Below the pieces are notes generated by a model. It ran no database searches. It was not told where the DNA came from and worked only from the letters and a program-made list of their open reading frames with translations. From NCBI GenBank assembly GCA_902771445.1, contig CACXXD010000007.1, forward strand, positions 1-53,041: a stretch of 53,041 nt of DNA. The letters run 5' to 3'. The DNA comes from an uncultured Prevotellaceae bacterium. GTDB taxonomy: Bacteria > Bacteroidota > Bacteroidia > Bacteroidales > Bacteroidaceae. Numbering within the stretch: the first letter of the stretch is position 1; every line of letters begins with the position of its first letter. The position numbers and the translations under genes are program-made. This document shows positions 16,255 through 24,880 of this stretch, in pieces.

Positions 16255-18210
16255 TTATTTTTTGTATTGAATAGCCAGCATGGTGAGGTCGTCGCTCTGC
16301 TCATAGTCGCCCACAAACTGGCGGACGACACCCGTCATCGAGGCAATCAGTTCCTGCGGAGAGCCGTCGAAAGCAGCAATGACATCCGTGATGCGATCCT
16401 CGCCGAAGAGTTCGTGTGAAGAGTTCTCGGCCTCAGTCAGTCCGTCTGTATAAAGGAAGAGCATGTCGCCGGAAGTCATGTCGGCCTCCTGCTCAGTGTA
16501 TTGACCGTCTGACATGATGCCAATGGGCAGGTTGCTGTCGCAGGCGAGAAGAGCAGCGGCAGCAGATTGTCCGCTTTCCACTTTTCCTTTTTCCTTCAAG
16601 ATATACGGTGCATCGTGGCCGGCATTGCAGTAGCGCAGATGGCCCGTCTGCAGGTCGAGCACACCGACGAACAGCGTGACGAACATGCAGTTGTCGTTGC
16701 CCTCGCAGACGTTCATGTTCATCGTCTGTACGATATGGCTCGGCGAAAAGGTATGGACCGCGATGTTGCGGAAGAGCGTGCGGGTGACGGCCATGACCAA
16801 CGAGGCAGGCACGCCCTTGCCCGACACGTCGCCGATGCAGAAGAACAGCCGTTCGTCGTGGATGAAGAAGTCGTAGAGGTCGCCGCCGACGGCCTTGGCA
16901 GGTGTCAGTTCGGCATAGAGCTCAATGTCCTTTCGGTTGGGGAAGGCTGGGAAAGTCTTGGGCAGCATCGACATCTGAATATTATGTGCAATGGTCAGCT
17001 CGCTCTCTATCGAAGCCTTTGCGGCAGTCGAGGTTTTGAGCTCTTCCACGTACTGCTTCAGCGACTGTTGCATGATGCCGAACGAGTCGCGCAGCTGAGT
17101 TACTTCGTCGTTGTGCTCGAAGGTGGGCAGCAATGTGTCAAAGTTGCCTTTGGCCACTTCCTGTGCCGACTCAGACAGGAATGCCAGCGGCTTGGTAGCA
17201 TGGCTGATGCTTCGGCCTGTAAAGAAGAAGATGACGATGCCGCCGACTCCCATGAACAGCAGAATGACGACGGCAAGTATCTCACCATACAGAAAGACCA
17301 TGTCGAAGCCCTGCAGCACGGCCAGAGTCCAATTCGTATAATTCAGATGCTTTGAATTAATGTAATAATAAGTACCTTTTAAATCGGCCATCTCAAGGTC
17401 GTCATCCACCTTTGCCTGTTCACCCTTGAGAATACTAAGGTCCAAAGAGTCAGAACCTGCTATTCTGTTGCCTTTGCTGTCGATAATCTGAATAGAAAAC
17501 AAAGTGTTCCTCTTCAATCCTTCCTTGAGTATAGAGACAGAGTCACTGTAGACTTCCTTCAGAACAGTTTTCTCTATTGCATGGATTGACTCATTGAGCC
17601 AACTGATATCCAAGACAGCACCAAACACACCGACTTTACGCCCCTGACGATCGAAGATGGGTAGTACATAGTTGCAATACATACCGTTTCCCACAGAATC
17701 GTCGAAGTATGGGTCGGTCAGATAGCCATCGTCCTCCAAGTCTAAGTTTAATGCCTTTTCATACCAAACACTCTTAAAGTAGTCGTGCTTAGGCGAGCCT
17801 ATCTGACGGCGCTCAATTTTCATGCTGTCAGCAAAGTAGGCATAGGCTTCGAACCACCGGCCCTCGCTCTTGAAGTAGTCTGGCTCGAAAGCAGCAAAAA
17901 TACTTACCAGGCCTTTGTTGATCCTGAGTTCACGTTCCAAGGCATCGAAGACTTGCTCGGGACTGTCCAAGTTGGCCTCCACCTCAGCCCTGTTGTTGTT
18001 AGCCACTGTCTTCACCACCCACATCATGGTCTCCATGTTGCCGGCAATACCATCGGTGACATACTGCCCACGCGAACTACCACTCAGCAGCGAGACAATA
18101 AAAGTAAAGACGATAATCGCTCCTATGATCAACACATTGAAGAACACTATGATGCCAATGACGCGCCAAGTGATGCGGCGTGACAGTTTGCTTTTTTTCT
18201 CTTTCCCCAT
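16255..18210 (-). CDS. Membrane sensor with HAMP and SpoIIE/PP2C phosphatase domain
   Basis: 651 residues. Layout: membrane segment near 18-43, a periplasmic sensor region near 45-300 with Cache-like features (IFAAFEPDYF, then VFGAVLDISWL), a second membrane segment near 305-330, a HAMP-type linker, a coiled stretch, then a PP2C/SpoIIE serine phosphatase domain to the end. Catalytic metal-site motifs are seen in GGDLYDFF, GDVSGKGVPAS and FLYTDGLTEA. Such proteins dephosphorylate anti-anti-sigma-like partners in response to an external signal; no such partner is encoded nearby. It has its own promoter (18239-18269) and lies directly upstream of pfkA. Confidence 0.88.
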   Translation of the reverse strand: MGKEKKSKLSRRITWRVIGIIVFFNVLIIGAIIVFTFIVSLLSGSSRGQYVTDGIAGNMETMMWVVKTVANNNRAEVEANLDSPEQVFDALERELRINKGLVSIFAAFEPDYFKSEGRWFEAYAYFADSMKIERRQIGSPKHDYFKSVWYEKALNLDLEDDGYLTDPYFDDSVGNGMYCNYVLPIFDRQGRKVGVFGAVLDISWLNESIHAIEKTVLKEVYSDSVSILKEGLKRNTLFSIQIIDSKGNRIAGSDSLDLSILKGEQAKVDDDLEMADLKGTYYYINSKHLNYTNWTLAVLQGFDMVFLYGEILAVVILLFMGVGGIVIFFFTGRSISHATKPLAFLSESAQEVAKGNFDTLLPTFEHNDEVTQLRDSFGIMQQSLKQYVEELKTSTAAKASIESELTIAHNIQMSMLPKTFPAFPNRKDIELYAELTPAKAVGGDLYDFFIHDERLFFCIGDVSGKGVPASLVMAVTRTLFRNIAVHTFSPSHIVQTMNMNVCEGNDNCMFVTLFVGVLDLQTGHLRYCNAGHDAPYILKEKGKVESGQSAAAALLACDSNLPIGIMSDGQYTEQEADMTSGDMLFLYTDGLTEAENSSHELFGEDRITDVIAAFDGSPQELIASMTGVVRQFVGDYEQSDDLTMLAIQYKK

Positions 18211-18238
18211 CTTTTTTGGTTGTTACACTTTGTGTTTG

Positions 18239-18269
18239 CAAAAATACGGAAAATTCCCGAAAAAACAAA
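18239..18269 (-). promoter_or_regulatory. Promoter of the sensor phosphatase gene
   Basis: On the minus strand: TTTG (complement of 18266-18269), a 19-bp spacer, TATTTTTG (complement of 18239-18246). This is a full consensus match 29 nt upstream of the ATG at 18210. Confidence 0.75.
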
Positions 18270-18301
18270 AAAATCGTGTGGTTTGTAAAGATAAACCACA
18301 G

Positions 18302-18334
18302 AAAAAAACGGCCTTTCGGAAAGGCCGTTTTTTT
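18302..18334 (-). terminator. Intrinsic terminator after the 18411 gene
   Basis: AACGGCCTTT (18307-18316) pairs perfectly with AAAGGCCGTT (18320-18329). T-run on the plus side and A-run (18302-18308) on the other, so it works in both directions; by context it ends the minus-strand gene at 18411-19085. Confidence 0.8.
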
Positions 18335-18410
18335 ACGCGAGGCATCATGTTGCATTGATGTGATGCCAAAAGCATTGCTCTGAGATTGATGCTGAATTTC
18401 AGAACCTCTT

Positions 18411-19085
18411 TTACTTCATCTCCACTCCCATGCCATTATAGCGATGGCCGTTCTTGGTAATGACGAGACGACCGTTCTCCAAATGCTTCAGTACACTGCC
18501 CGACTGCGACTGAGCGCCTACGGTCTTGACTTCAGTGCTGGTGTCGCCCAGCACACACTTCACCGTCTTGCCGTTGGAGTTGAGGCCCTCGACAGTGATG
18601 ACACCACTCTCCGACACGGTCACGGTGCCACTGACCAGGAACCAGACATCACTCAGTATACTCTGCTCATAGACATGACCCACAAACGAGTAGAGGATAG
18701 AGCCGGAATCGTCAGTCCCCTCACTCATGGAGACCGTCTGGAGCTGGTGAGAGTCGTTGATGGGATAGGTGCCGGGAGCCAGCGTGGTGGCATTCTCCTC
18801 AACCCAGAACTCCAGTGCTGCGACGGCATCGTTCTCGTTGCGAGCATCGACATAGATGACACCTTGGTCAGAGTCGTCGGTAATCAGCGAATAGGTCGGG
18901 AAGCTCTCGGCAAAGTCGGTCTCGTTGTTATCCAGTGAGTAGGGAGCCGATACGGAAGCCGTTATGTCGACAGTGAACAGCGGACGGTCGGTGGCATCAT
19001 CCCAGTTCTCGCAGAGCATGGTACCCGTGACGTGAATTGTCTTCGTTGCCTTGTCGTCACGACAGATTTTGTAAAAATAATTCAT
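18411..19085 (-). CDS. Hypothetical protein, likely 5'-truncated secreted-protein fragment
   Basis: 224 residues from the ATG at 19085, which lies inside the left end of repeat copy 2; the frame stays open to 19157 but the extra residues look like repeat translation. No signal peptide is present, although the C-terminus (LKHLENGRLVITKNG, then RYNGMGVEMK) looks like the tail of exported Prevotella proteins, and the body is acidic and beta-rich (GTYPINDSHQLQTVSM). No domain recognised. A 40-bp imperfect direct repeat (18363-18402 and 19145-19184, 31 matches) brackets the gene. The lost leader, the repeat at the 5' end and the bracketing suggest a rearranged remnant, though an intact cytoplasmic protein cannot be excluded. 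Confidence 0.5.
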   Translation of the reverse strand: MNYFYKICRDDKATKTIHVTGTMLCENWDDATDRPLFTVDITASVSAPYSLDNNETDFAESFPTYSLITDDSDQGVIYVDARNENDAVAALEFWVEENATTLAPGTYPINDSHQLQTVSMSEGTDDSGSILYSFVGHVYEQSILSDVWFLVSGTVTVSESGVITVEGLNSNGKTVKCVLGDTSTEVKTVGAQSQSGSVLKHLENGRLVITKNGHRYNGMGVEMK

Positions 19086-19504
19086 AAAAAAAAGGGTCTT
19101 CTGAAAGTGGCATTCTAGAGCGAGGACGCACCTGCCATTTCGACATGCCAAAGCCATCGTTCTGAGATTGATAGTGAATCAAAGTGGGTTTACAGCCATA
19201 TCAAACTGAGTTCTTACTTCAGTTACGTTCTGTTCTAAGTCATAACTCAGTTTGATATGACTGCCAACCCACTTTGATTCAATACAAATCTCAGCGCAAA
19301 GGCCGCTGAATGCCGCTCAGAGTTGTCCGAAAGGCGAAATCTCAAGAATAAGAAACTGTTCTTTTTGCGAAATAAAATTTCGCAACACACTGTAAATCAG
19401 AAATATACGCAAACCCTTTCAATACTCGCATATTTGCAGGCGACTTGGAGTTTGGTGAATTCCATGCGATTCTCAGAGGGGTTGTTGTCAAGAAAATTCA
19501 TAAT
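19069..19504 (+). repeat. Dispersed hairpin repeat, copy 2
   Basis: Full copy of 436 bp. The ends are imperfect direct repeats, TTGTAAAAATAATTCATAAA (19069-19088) and TTGTCAAGAAAATTCATAAT (19485-19504), 16 of 20 matching. Long hairpin arms 19164-19214 and 19242-19292, with more mismatches than in copy 1. The left 90 bp align with the left part of copy 3 (AAAGTGgCATTCT region). Its left end overlaps the start codon of the minus-strand gene 18411-19085; its right end lies 174 bp before the two-component regulator promoter. Confidence 0.85.
19397..19501 (-). CDS. Putative 34-aa repeat-encoded peptide, copy 2
   Basis: ATG at 19501, TGA at 19399-19397, 34 codons with no indel relative to the other copies. 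Differs from them at about position 7 and at 13, 14 and 19, and in the last five residues; FLDN, PSENR, FTKL and VACKYASIER are kept. The start codon lies in the right terminal direct repeat of the element. Confidence 0.3.
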   Translation of the reverse strand: MNFLDNNPSENRMEFTKLQVACKYASIERVCVYF

Positions 19505-19677
19505 TTCCGCTTGTTCAAATTTATGCGTGGTAAGTTGAGCGACTGCTTAATGTGTCGGCAGTGAAAATGACCGTCATCTTTCTGGCTATTTTTGCATTCA
19601 ACCAAAAACTGAACTTCCTCGATTTTCCCCAACTTGCCTTTTAATTACGCGCTTTCTGCGTTAATTCTCCAAAATCC

Positions 19678-19709
19678 GTTGCTCTTTACAAGTTTTTTTC
19701 GTAAGTTTG
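19678..19709 (+). promoter_or_regulatory. Promoter with leaderless geometry for the hybrid sensor
   Basis: GTTG (19678-19681, 3 of 4 to TTTG), a 20-bp spacer, TAAGTTTG (19702-19709). The ATG at 19715 begins only 5 nt after the -7 box, where transcription is expected to start, so the mRNA would have almost no leader. Confidence 0.65.
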
Positions 19710-19714
19710 CAGCC

Positions 19715-22700
19715 ATGAAACGAATCATCTTTCTGACCAGCATGCTGATGCTCTGCACACTCGCAGGAGCACAGACCAACTACAGTCAACGACTGCTGAC
19801 AATGGACAACGGACTGTTGTCGAACACCGTGAGAACCATCATACAAGACCCAAACGGATTCGTATGGGCTGGCACCGAGAACGGACTGTGCCGATACGAC
19901 GGCATCAAGGTGAACACCTACCCTATTCCCGACATAGAGACGGAACAACAGATCAGCTCGATTGTCTGCGAGAAAAACGGCGACCTGCTCATCGGCTCCA
20001 GCATGGGCGTCTTCCGCTTCAGCTACGTCAAGGAGACGTTCACCGAACTGCCCCTTGAGCTGAAAGCTCCCGTGACACACCTGACGTTCGACCGCGACAG
20101 CAACCTGTGGGTGTCGACCAACGGCGGCGGTGTGGTGCGCTACACCGAGAAGAACAACGACGAGCCCGAAACGGAATACTATGCGCTGAACGAGACGGGC
20201 GGCAAGGCCGACTTCATCTACTCTGACGCCGACAACCAGCAATGGGTGATCTGCCGCTCAGTGCAACCAGGACTGCTGCGACTGAACAAGTCGACCAACA
20301 CGTTCAGACCGTTTGAGCGCAGCGGCGCCACACCCGCACAAGGCGCTACGAGCATGCTGCAGACCAGCGACGGCAACCGCTGGCTGGGTACGTGGGAGAA
20401 CGGACTGATGCGCATCATGGACGACGGTACGCTGGAGCCGATGCCCTCGTCGGCCATCGGCCACTACCAGCACATACGCACGCTCTACGAGCTGTCGGCC
20501 AACCAGCTGCTGCTGGGCTGCGACGACGGTCTGTGGGCCTTCGACACCCACCAGCGCACCTACACGCTCTATCTGCCCCAGCGCTTCGTGACGACCATCA
20601 TGCTCGACCACGAAGGCGGTCTGTGGACGGGTGCCATGTATGGCGGCATTGCCTATCAGTCGCCCATCGCCTACCGCTTTGACAGCAATGCCACAGGGCG
20701 CACGGCCCGCATGGCCGAAGACCGATGGGGACGCGTGTGGACCACGAGCGACGAGCTGGGACTGAAGTGCTATCAGAAGGACAAGCCCGTTGGCAACATC
20801 AGGGGCATCGAGAAGCTGAAGGGCATCAAGGTGCATGCGCTCTGCATGGACGGCGACGACATCTGGATAGGCACCTACAGCAACGGCATCTACGTCTTCG
20901 CCATCAACAGCGGCACGCTGCGCCACTACGACGCATCGAACGACGAACACTCGCTCTACGACCCCAACTCGTGTACCATGCTGCGCGACAGACAAGGCAA
21001 CATCTGGGTGGCCACGATGGAGGGACTCTGCCGCTACGACCGCGAGAACGACCGCTTTGACCGCATCGCGAAACAGCAGTCGGTGCCTATCGACATGAAG
21101 GACGACGGCAAGGGCGGCCTGTGGGTGGCCACACAGGGAGGCGGCATCTGGTGCTACCGGCAGGGCAGCAAGCAGACGACCACCTATCAGCGACTGAACG
21201 ACAATGAGCAGTCGCTCAGCGCCAACATCGTGAACTGCGTGTTCGTGGACAACAAGAACCGCGTGTGGGCCGGCACGCAGGGCGGTCTGTGCCAGTTTGA
21301 CACGGCCATCGGCAACTTCAGGCGCATACCGCTCGACATGCCCCGACTGGCCATCACCGCCATCACCGAAGACCAAGGCTCGCTCTGGCTGTCGGGCGAC
21401 TGCGGCATTCTGAAGTACACACCAGGAGAGGGCATGCAGCGATTCACCCGACAGGACGGACTGGAGAACGAGCAGTTTGAACCCAACTCGGTGCTGAAGG
21501 CCAGCGACGGGCGCATCTACTTCGGCTCAAGCAGCGGCATAAACGCGTTCTACCCCTATAAAATAAAAATCAATCAACAATCGGCCCCCGTCGTCATCAC
21601 CGAACTGGAAATCAACAACCAGCCAATAAACGTGGGCCAATGGCACCTGCCGGAGAACCTGTTGGTGATCAAGAAACTGGACCTGTGGAACGCCGACATG
21701 GTGTTCAGCCTGTCGTTTGCCTCGCTCAGCTACTGCTCGCCGGAGAAGAACATCTATGCCTACATGCTGGAGGGCTTCGACAAGAAGTGGAACTACGTGG
21801 GCAACGAGCACAAGGCCACCTACACCAACCTGGCACCAGGCACCTACACCTTCCGCGTGAGGGCTACCAACAACGACGGCATCTGGTCGAAGCAGGAAGC
21901 ACGGCTCACCATCGTGGTGCACCCGCCCTTCTGGTGGAACATCTATGCCAAGATTCTCTATGTCATCTTGTTCATCGTGCTCATCACGCTCTTCATCCGA
22001 CTGCGGCTGATGATGGCCGAACACCGTCACCGCAAGGAGATGGAACAGCTGAACATGGCCAAACAGGAGGAAATAAGAAACGCACGCGTGGAGTTCTTCA
22101 CCACCATTGCCCATGAGATTCGAACCCCTGTGTCGCTCATCATCGCCCCGATGGAGAAACTGAAGAGCCTGGATCTCAAGCCCCAAGGGGACAGCAAGGG
22201 ACAGACGGCCATAGCCAACCCGACACTGGACACGCTGCACAACAACCTGGACGTGATTGACCGCAACGCACACCGACTGCTGGAGCTGGTCAACCAGCTG
22301 CTGGACTTCCGCAAGGTGGAGGAGAACCGGCAGGTGCTGGACTTCGCCCCACAGAACATCAAGGCACTGCTGCGCTCGATCGTGGCCAACTTTGAGCCTA
22401 TCTTCGAACAGAACGGACAGCAGTTTGAGGCCGTCTATCCTGACGACCAGCTGACGGCGGTGGTCAACCGCGACGGTCTGGTGAAGATCATGACCAACCT
22501 GCTGTCGAACGCTAACAAATACGCGCACGGCAAGATAAAACTGACATGCCGCGAACTGCCCGAGACCAAGCAGTTCTGCATCGAGGTGAAGGACAACGGC
22601 GAGGGCATAGACAGCGAGGACATCAAGCACGTGTTCGACCCCTTCTATCAGGCCAAGCACAGCAAGCCCGGTTCGGGCATCGGTCTGGGCGTGGTGAAGA

Positions 22701-23296
22701 AGATTGCCGAGCTGCACCACGGTTCGGTAAGCGTGAAGTCGAAGGTGGGCAAAGGCAGCACGTTCACCGTGATACTGCCCATGATGCAGGCGGTGAGCGG
22801 CGAGCAGGCCACAGCAGAACAGAAGCCGCAGACCACGGAAGGCCAGCCGACGGAGGCAACCACCGCAGAGGTGGTGGAGAAGCCCACGATGCTCATCATA
22901 GACGACAACAAGGACATGCTGACGTTCCTCGTGACCACATTCATGGATCAGTTTGAGGTGATTCCGACCCACGACGGCAGCGAGGCACTGAAGATCATCA
23001 AGAACTCACTGGTGGTGAAGGACGGACAGACACCGACGTCGGCCATCGACATCATCATCAGCGACTGGATGATGGCGGAGATGGACGGGCCGGAGCTGTG
23101 CAGCCGACTGCGACAGAATGCGGCCACGAGCAACCTGCCCTTCATCCTGCTGACGGCTAAGACCGACAGCCAGTCGAAGGTGCAGGCCATGCAGGCTGGT
23201 GTCGATGCGTTCATAGAGAAGCCTTTCGCCGTGAAATATCTGGAAGCCTGCATAAACAATTTGCTCAGCAGAAAATCAAAGTCATCTGCTCAGTAA
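19715..23296 (+). CDS. Hybrid two-component sensor/regulator without an AraC output domain
   Basis: 1193 residues from the ATG at 19715, which opens a signal peptide (about 1-20, ending LAGAQ); the frame is open from 19634 but that would precede the promoter. Layout: two periplasmic propellers of NGL.RYDG/WVATMEGLCRYD type repeats (about 25-670), a Y_Y_Y domain (about 680-740), a membrane segment (about 747-767), HisKA with the phospho-acceptor His in AHEIRTP (about 800), HATPase (about 905-1025), and a receiver domain (about 1058-1182) with Asp in IIISDWMM. Bacteroidota hybrid sensors of this type normally continue into an AraC helix-turn-helix domain; here the frame stops at once (LLSRKSKSSAQ). 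Likely senses a glycan breakdown product. Confidence 0.9.
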   Translation: MKRIIFLTSMLMLCTLAGAQTNYSQRLLTMDNGLLSNTVRTIIQDPNGFVWAGTENGLCRYDGIKVNTYPIPDIETEQQISSIVCEKNGDLLIGSSMGVFRFSYVKETFTELPLELKAPVTHLTFDRDSNLWVSTNGGGVVRYTEKNNDEPETEYYALNETGGKADFIYSDADNQQWVICRSVQPGLLRLNKSTNTFRPFERSGATPAQGATSMLQTSDGNRWLGTWENGLMRIMDDGTLEPMPSSAIGHYQHIRTLYELSANQLLLGCDDGLWAFDTHQRTYTLYLPQRFVTTIMLDHEGGLWTGAMYGGIAYQSPIAYRFDSNATGRTARMAEDRWGRVWTTSDELGLKCYQKDKPVGNIRGIEKLKGIKVHALCMDGDDIWIGTYSNGIYVFAINSGTLRHYDASNDEHSLYDPNSCTMLRDRQGNIWVATMEGLCRYDRENDRFDRIAKQQSVPIDMKDDGKGGLWVATQGGGIWCYRQGSKQTTTYQRLNDNEQSLSANIVNCVFVDNKNRVWAGTQGGLCQFDTAIGNFRRIPLDMPRLAITAITEDQGSLWLSGDCGILKYTPGEGMQRFTRQDGLENEQFEPNSVLKASDGRIYFGSSSGINAFYPYKIKINQQSAPVVITELEINNQPINVGQWHLPENLLVIKKLDLWNADMVFSLSFASLSYCSPEKNIYAYMLEGFDKKWNYVGNEHKATYTNLAPGTYTFRVRATNNDGIWSKQEARLTIVVHPPFWWNIYAKILYVILFIVLITLFIRLRLMMAEHRHRKEMEQLNMAKQEEIRNARVEFFTTIAHEIRTPVSLIIAPMEKLKSLDLKPQGDSKGQTAIANPTLDTLHNNLDVIDRNAHRLLELVNQLLDFRKVEENRQVLDFAPQNIKALLRSIVANFEPIFEQNGQQFEAVYPDDQLTAVVNRDGLVKIMTNLLSNANKYAHGKIKLTCRELPETKQFCIEVKDNGEGIDSEDIKHVFDPFYQAKHSKPGSGIGLGVVKKIAELHHGSVSVKSKVGKGSTFTVILPMMQAVSGEQATAEQKPQTTEGQPTEATTAEVVEKPTMLIIDDNKDMLTFLVTTFMDQFEVIPTHDGSEALKIIKNSLVVKDGQTPTSAIDIIISDWMMAEMDGPELCSRLRQNAATSNLPFILLTAKTDSQSKVQAMQAGVDAFIEKPFAVKYLEACINNLLSRKSKSSAQ

Positions 23297-23302
23297 TGCA
23301 CT

Positions 23303-23322
23303 CCACTTTCTCAAGTGGCAAC
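23303..23322 (+). terminator. Weak hairpin after the hybrid sensor
   Basis: CCACTT (23303-23308) pairs with AAGTGG (23313-23318) around TCTC, followed shortly by CTTTT. A modest terminator candidate; the stem is only 6 bp. Confidence 0.35.
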
Positions 23323-23449
23323 TTTTAAACCATTGCTAAGTCATTACAGCAAGGCAAAGAAAAACTAAAAACAACTTAAAAACAGCCTTTATATGATATA
23401 TTTTATTTAATTAAGTTGTGAAAAAGGGTGCTTTTTGAGGATTTGTGCG

Positions 23450-23457
23450 TAAATTTG
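23450..23457 (+). promoter_or_regulatory. -7 box upstream of the DUF6242 gene
   Basis: TAAATTTG matches the TAnnTTTG consensus 28 nt before the ATG at 23486. No good TTTG was found at the usual upstream distance, so the promoter is only half supported. Confidence 0.45.
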
Positions 23458-23485
23458 CAGCCGAATTATAATTGCGCAAGAAAAA

Positions 23486-24814
23486 ATGAGAAGATTTTTC
23501 AATGTAATCTGTTGCTTGCTGCTTGCTGCGATGGCGCTGTCGTCGTGCAAGGGGGAAAGCAGTTACACCACCACACTCTATAACGATGCGGCCATCACCG
23601 CCTTTACCTTAGGCTCGATGAAGCAATACAAGCCGTCGACCACTGAGGTCATTGCTACCATCACTGGCTCGAACTACAAGATGATCATCGACCAGGTGGG
23701 CGAGGTGGACGACAAGGGCAAGCGCTCCTTTCTCATTTCGAACCCCGACTCACTGCCACTGGGTACAGACACAAAGAGCGTGCTCTGCACGGTGACCTCG
23801 CTGAACAACGGCGGCATATTCATCAAGAACACTGCCGACGACCAGTTCACACCCTTCAACTCGTCGAATGCCATCGACCTGTCGGTGCCTCGCATCTTCC
23901 GCGTCACCTCTACCGACGGCTCCTACGTGCGCGACTACACCGTACAGGTGAACGTGAAGAAGTCGGCGGAAAAGTCGTTCGCATGGATAGAGAAAGCCAA
24001 CATACCGATGCTGAACGGACACAAGCATCTGCGACTGCTGGCCCTGAGCGACATGCTGTTTGCCGTGGGCGTGAAAGGCGAGACGACCTATCTGTACCGC
24101 TCGGTGGACGGCGGCAACACGTGGGGCGAACTGCCCTGGACACAGGACGTGCCATTGGACACCACCGCATGGGAAAACGTGGTGAACAAAGACGACACGA
24201 TGTTCATGCTGAACGACGGTACGCTGTTCCGCTCGGACGACGGAACACAATGGGATATGGTCGACGTGCACAGTGACTACGTGCTGAAAGTGCTGTTCGG
24301 AACAAGCAGCAACGAGTTGTTTGCACTGAACAGCGAGGAAAAAATCATGACATCGTTTGACAACGGAGAGCACTGGCAAGAAGAGAAGATAACAGCCGAC
24401 GAATACAGCATGATGCCCACCAAGAGCATTGCCTGCACGAAGTTTGCACTCAACGACTCTACCGACTATGTGCTCATGGCCGGCAACAACGAGTTTATCA
24501 GCGCGGTGTGGAGAAAGATAAGCAGCTATAACAACCCGGAGCAGAGCGGACAATGGGTGAACCTGAACGTGGGCATGGAGAGAGGCAACTCGCTCCCCCT
24601 ACTCGATCCGCTGTCACTGGTCTACTACGACAAGCGTGTACTGGCCTTCAGCAAGGTGTCGGCTGCCTACTGCTCGCAAGACCAGGGCATCACATGGCCA
24701 GTGAACGACATCTATCAGACACCCGATGAGCTGCAAAGCGTTGCTGCCGACATAGCTGGCAATCTGTGGGCTGTGTCGACCAACGGTACGGTGTATCAGG
24801 GAACCAAGTTCTGA
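23486..24814 (+). CDS. DUF6242-type lipoprotein
   Basis: 442 residues. The lipoprotein signal ends LSSC with Cys near residue 20 (LLLAAMALSSCKG), so it is anchored in a membrane facing the periplasm or surface. Residues of about 30-155 form a beta domain seen in Bacteroidota lipoproteins (AITAFTLGS, then FRVTSTDGSYVRDYTV). The remainder carries propeller-like repeats with Ser/Asp box patterns (YRSVDGGNTWGELPW, FRSDDGTQWDMV, SFDNGEHW) as in BNR/sialidase-type folds without catalytic residues I can identify. Assignment to DUF6242 is from pattern recall. It lies 67 nt before the DUF6089 gene and may share its transcript. Confidence 0.75.
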   Translation: MRRFFNVICCLLLAAMALSSCKGESSYTTTLYNDAAITAFTLGSMKQYKPSTTEVIATITGSNYKMIIDQVGEVDDKGKRSFLISNPDSLPLGTDTKSVLCTVTSLNNGGIFIKNTADDQFTPFNSSNAIDLSVPRIFRVTSTDGSYVRDYTVQVNVKKSAEKSFAWIEKANIPMLNGHKHLRLLALSDMLFAVGVKGETTYLYRSVDGGNTWGELPWTQDVPLDTTAWENVVNKDDTMFMLNDGTLFRSDDGTQWDMVDVHSDYVLKVLFGTSSNELFALNSEEKIMTSFDNGEHWQEEKITADEYSMMPTKSIACTKFALNDSTDYVLMAGNNEFISAVWRKISSYNNPEQSGQWVNLNVGMERGNSLPLLDPLSLVYYDKRVLAFSKVSAAYCSQDQGITWPVNDIYQTPDELQSVAADIAGNLWAVSTNGTVYQGTKF

Positions 24815-24880
24815 CAGCGACGCAACACGGAAATTACACGCGTGCGTATATATATATAAAGGTATAGAATTAAGGTAAAA

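Noticed and set aside
19323..19538. 71-codon plus-strand frame over repeat copy 2
   Set aside because: Not conserved in copies 1 and 3, and no protein features; it is a chance frame in the repeat.
24847..24858. Alternating TA run before the DUF6089 gene as a functional element
   Set aside because: Only about 12 bp, with no associated promoter boxes; a simple sequence run.
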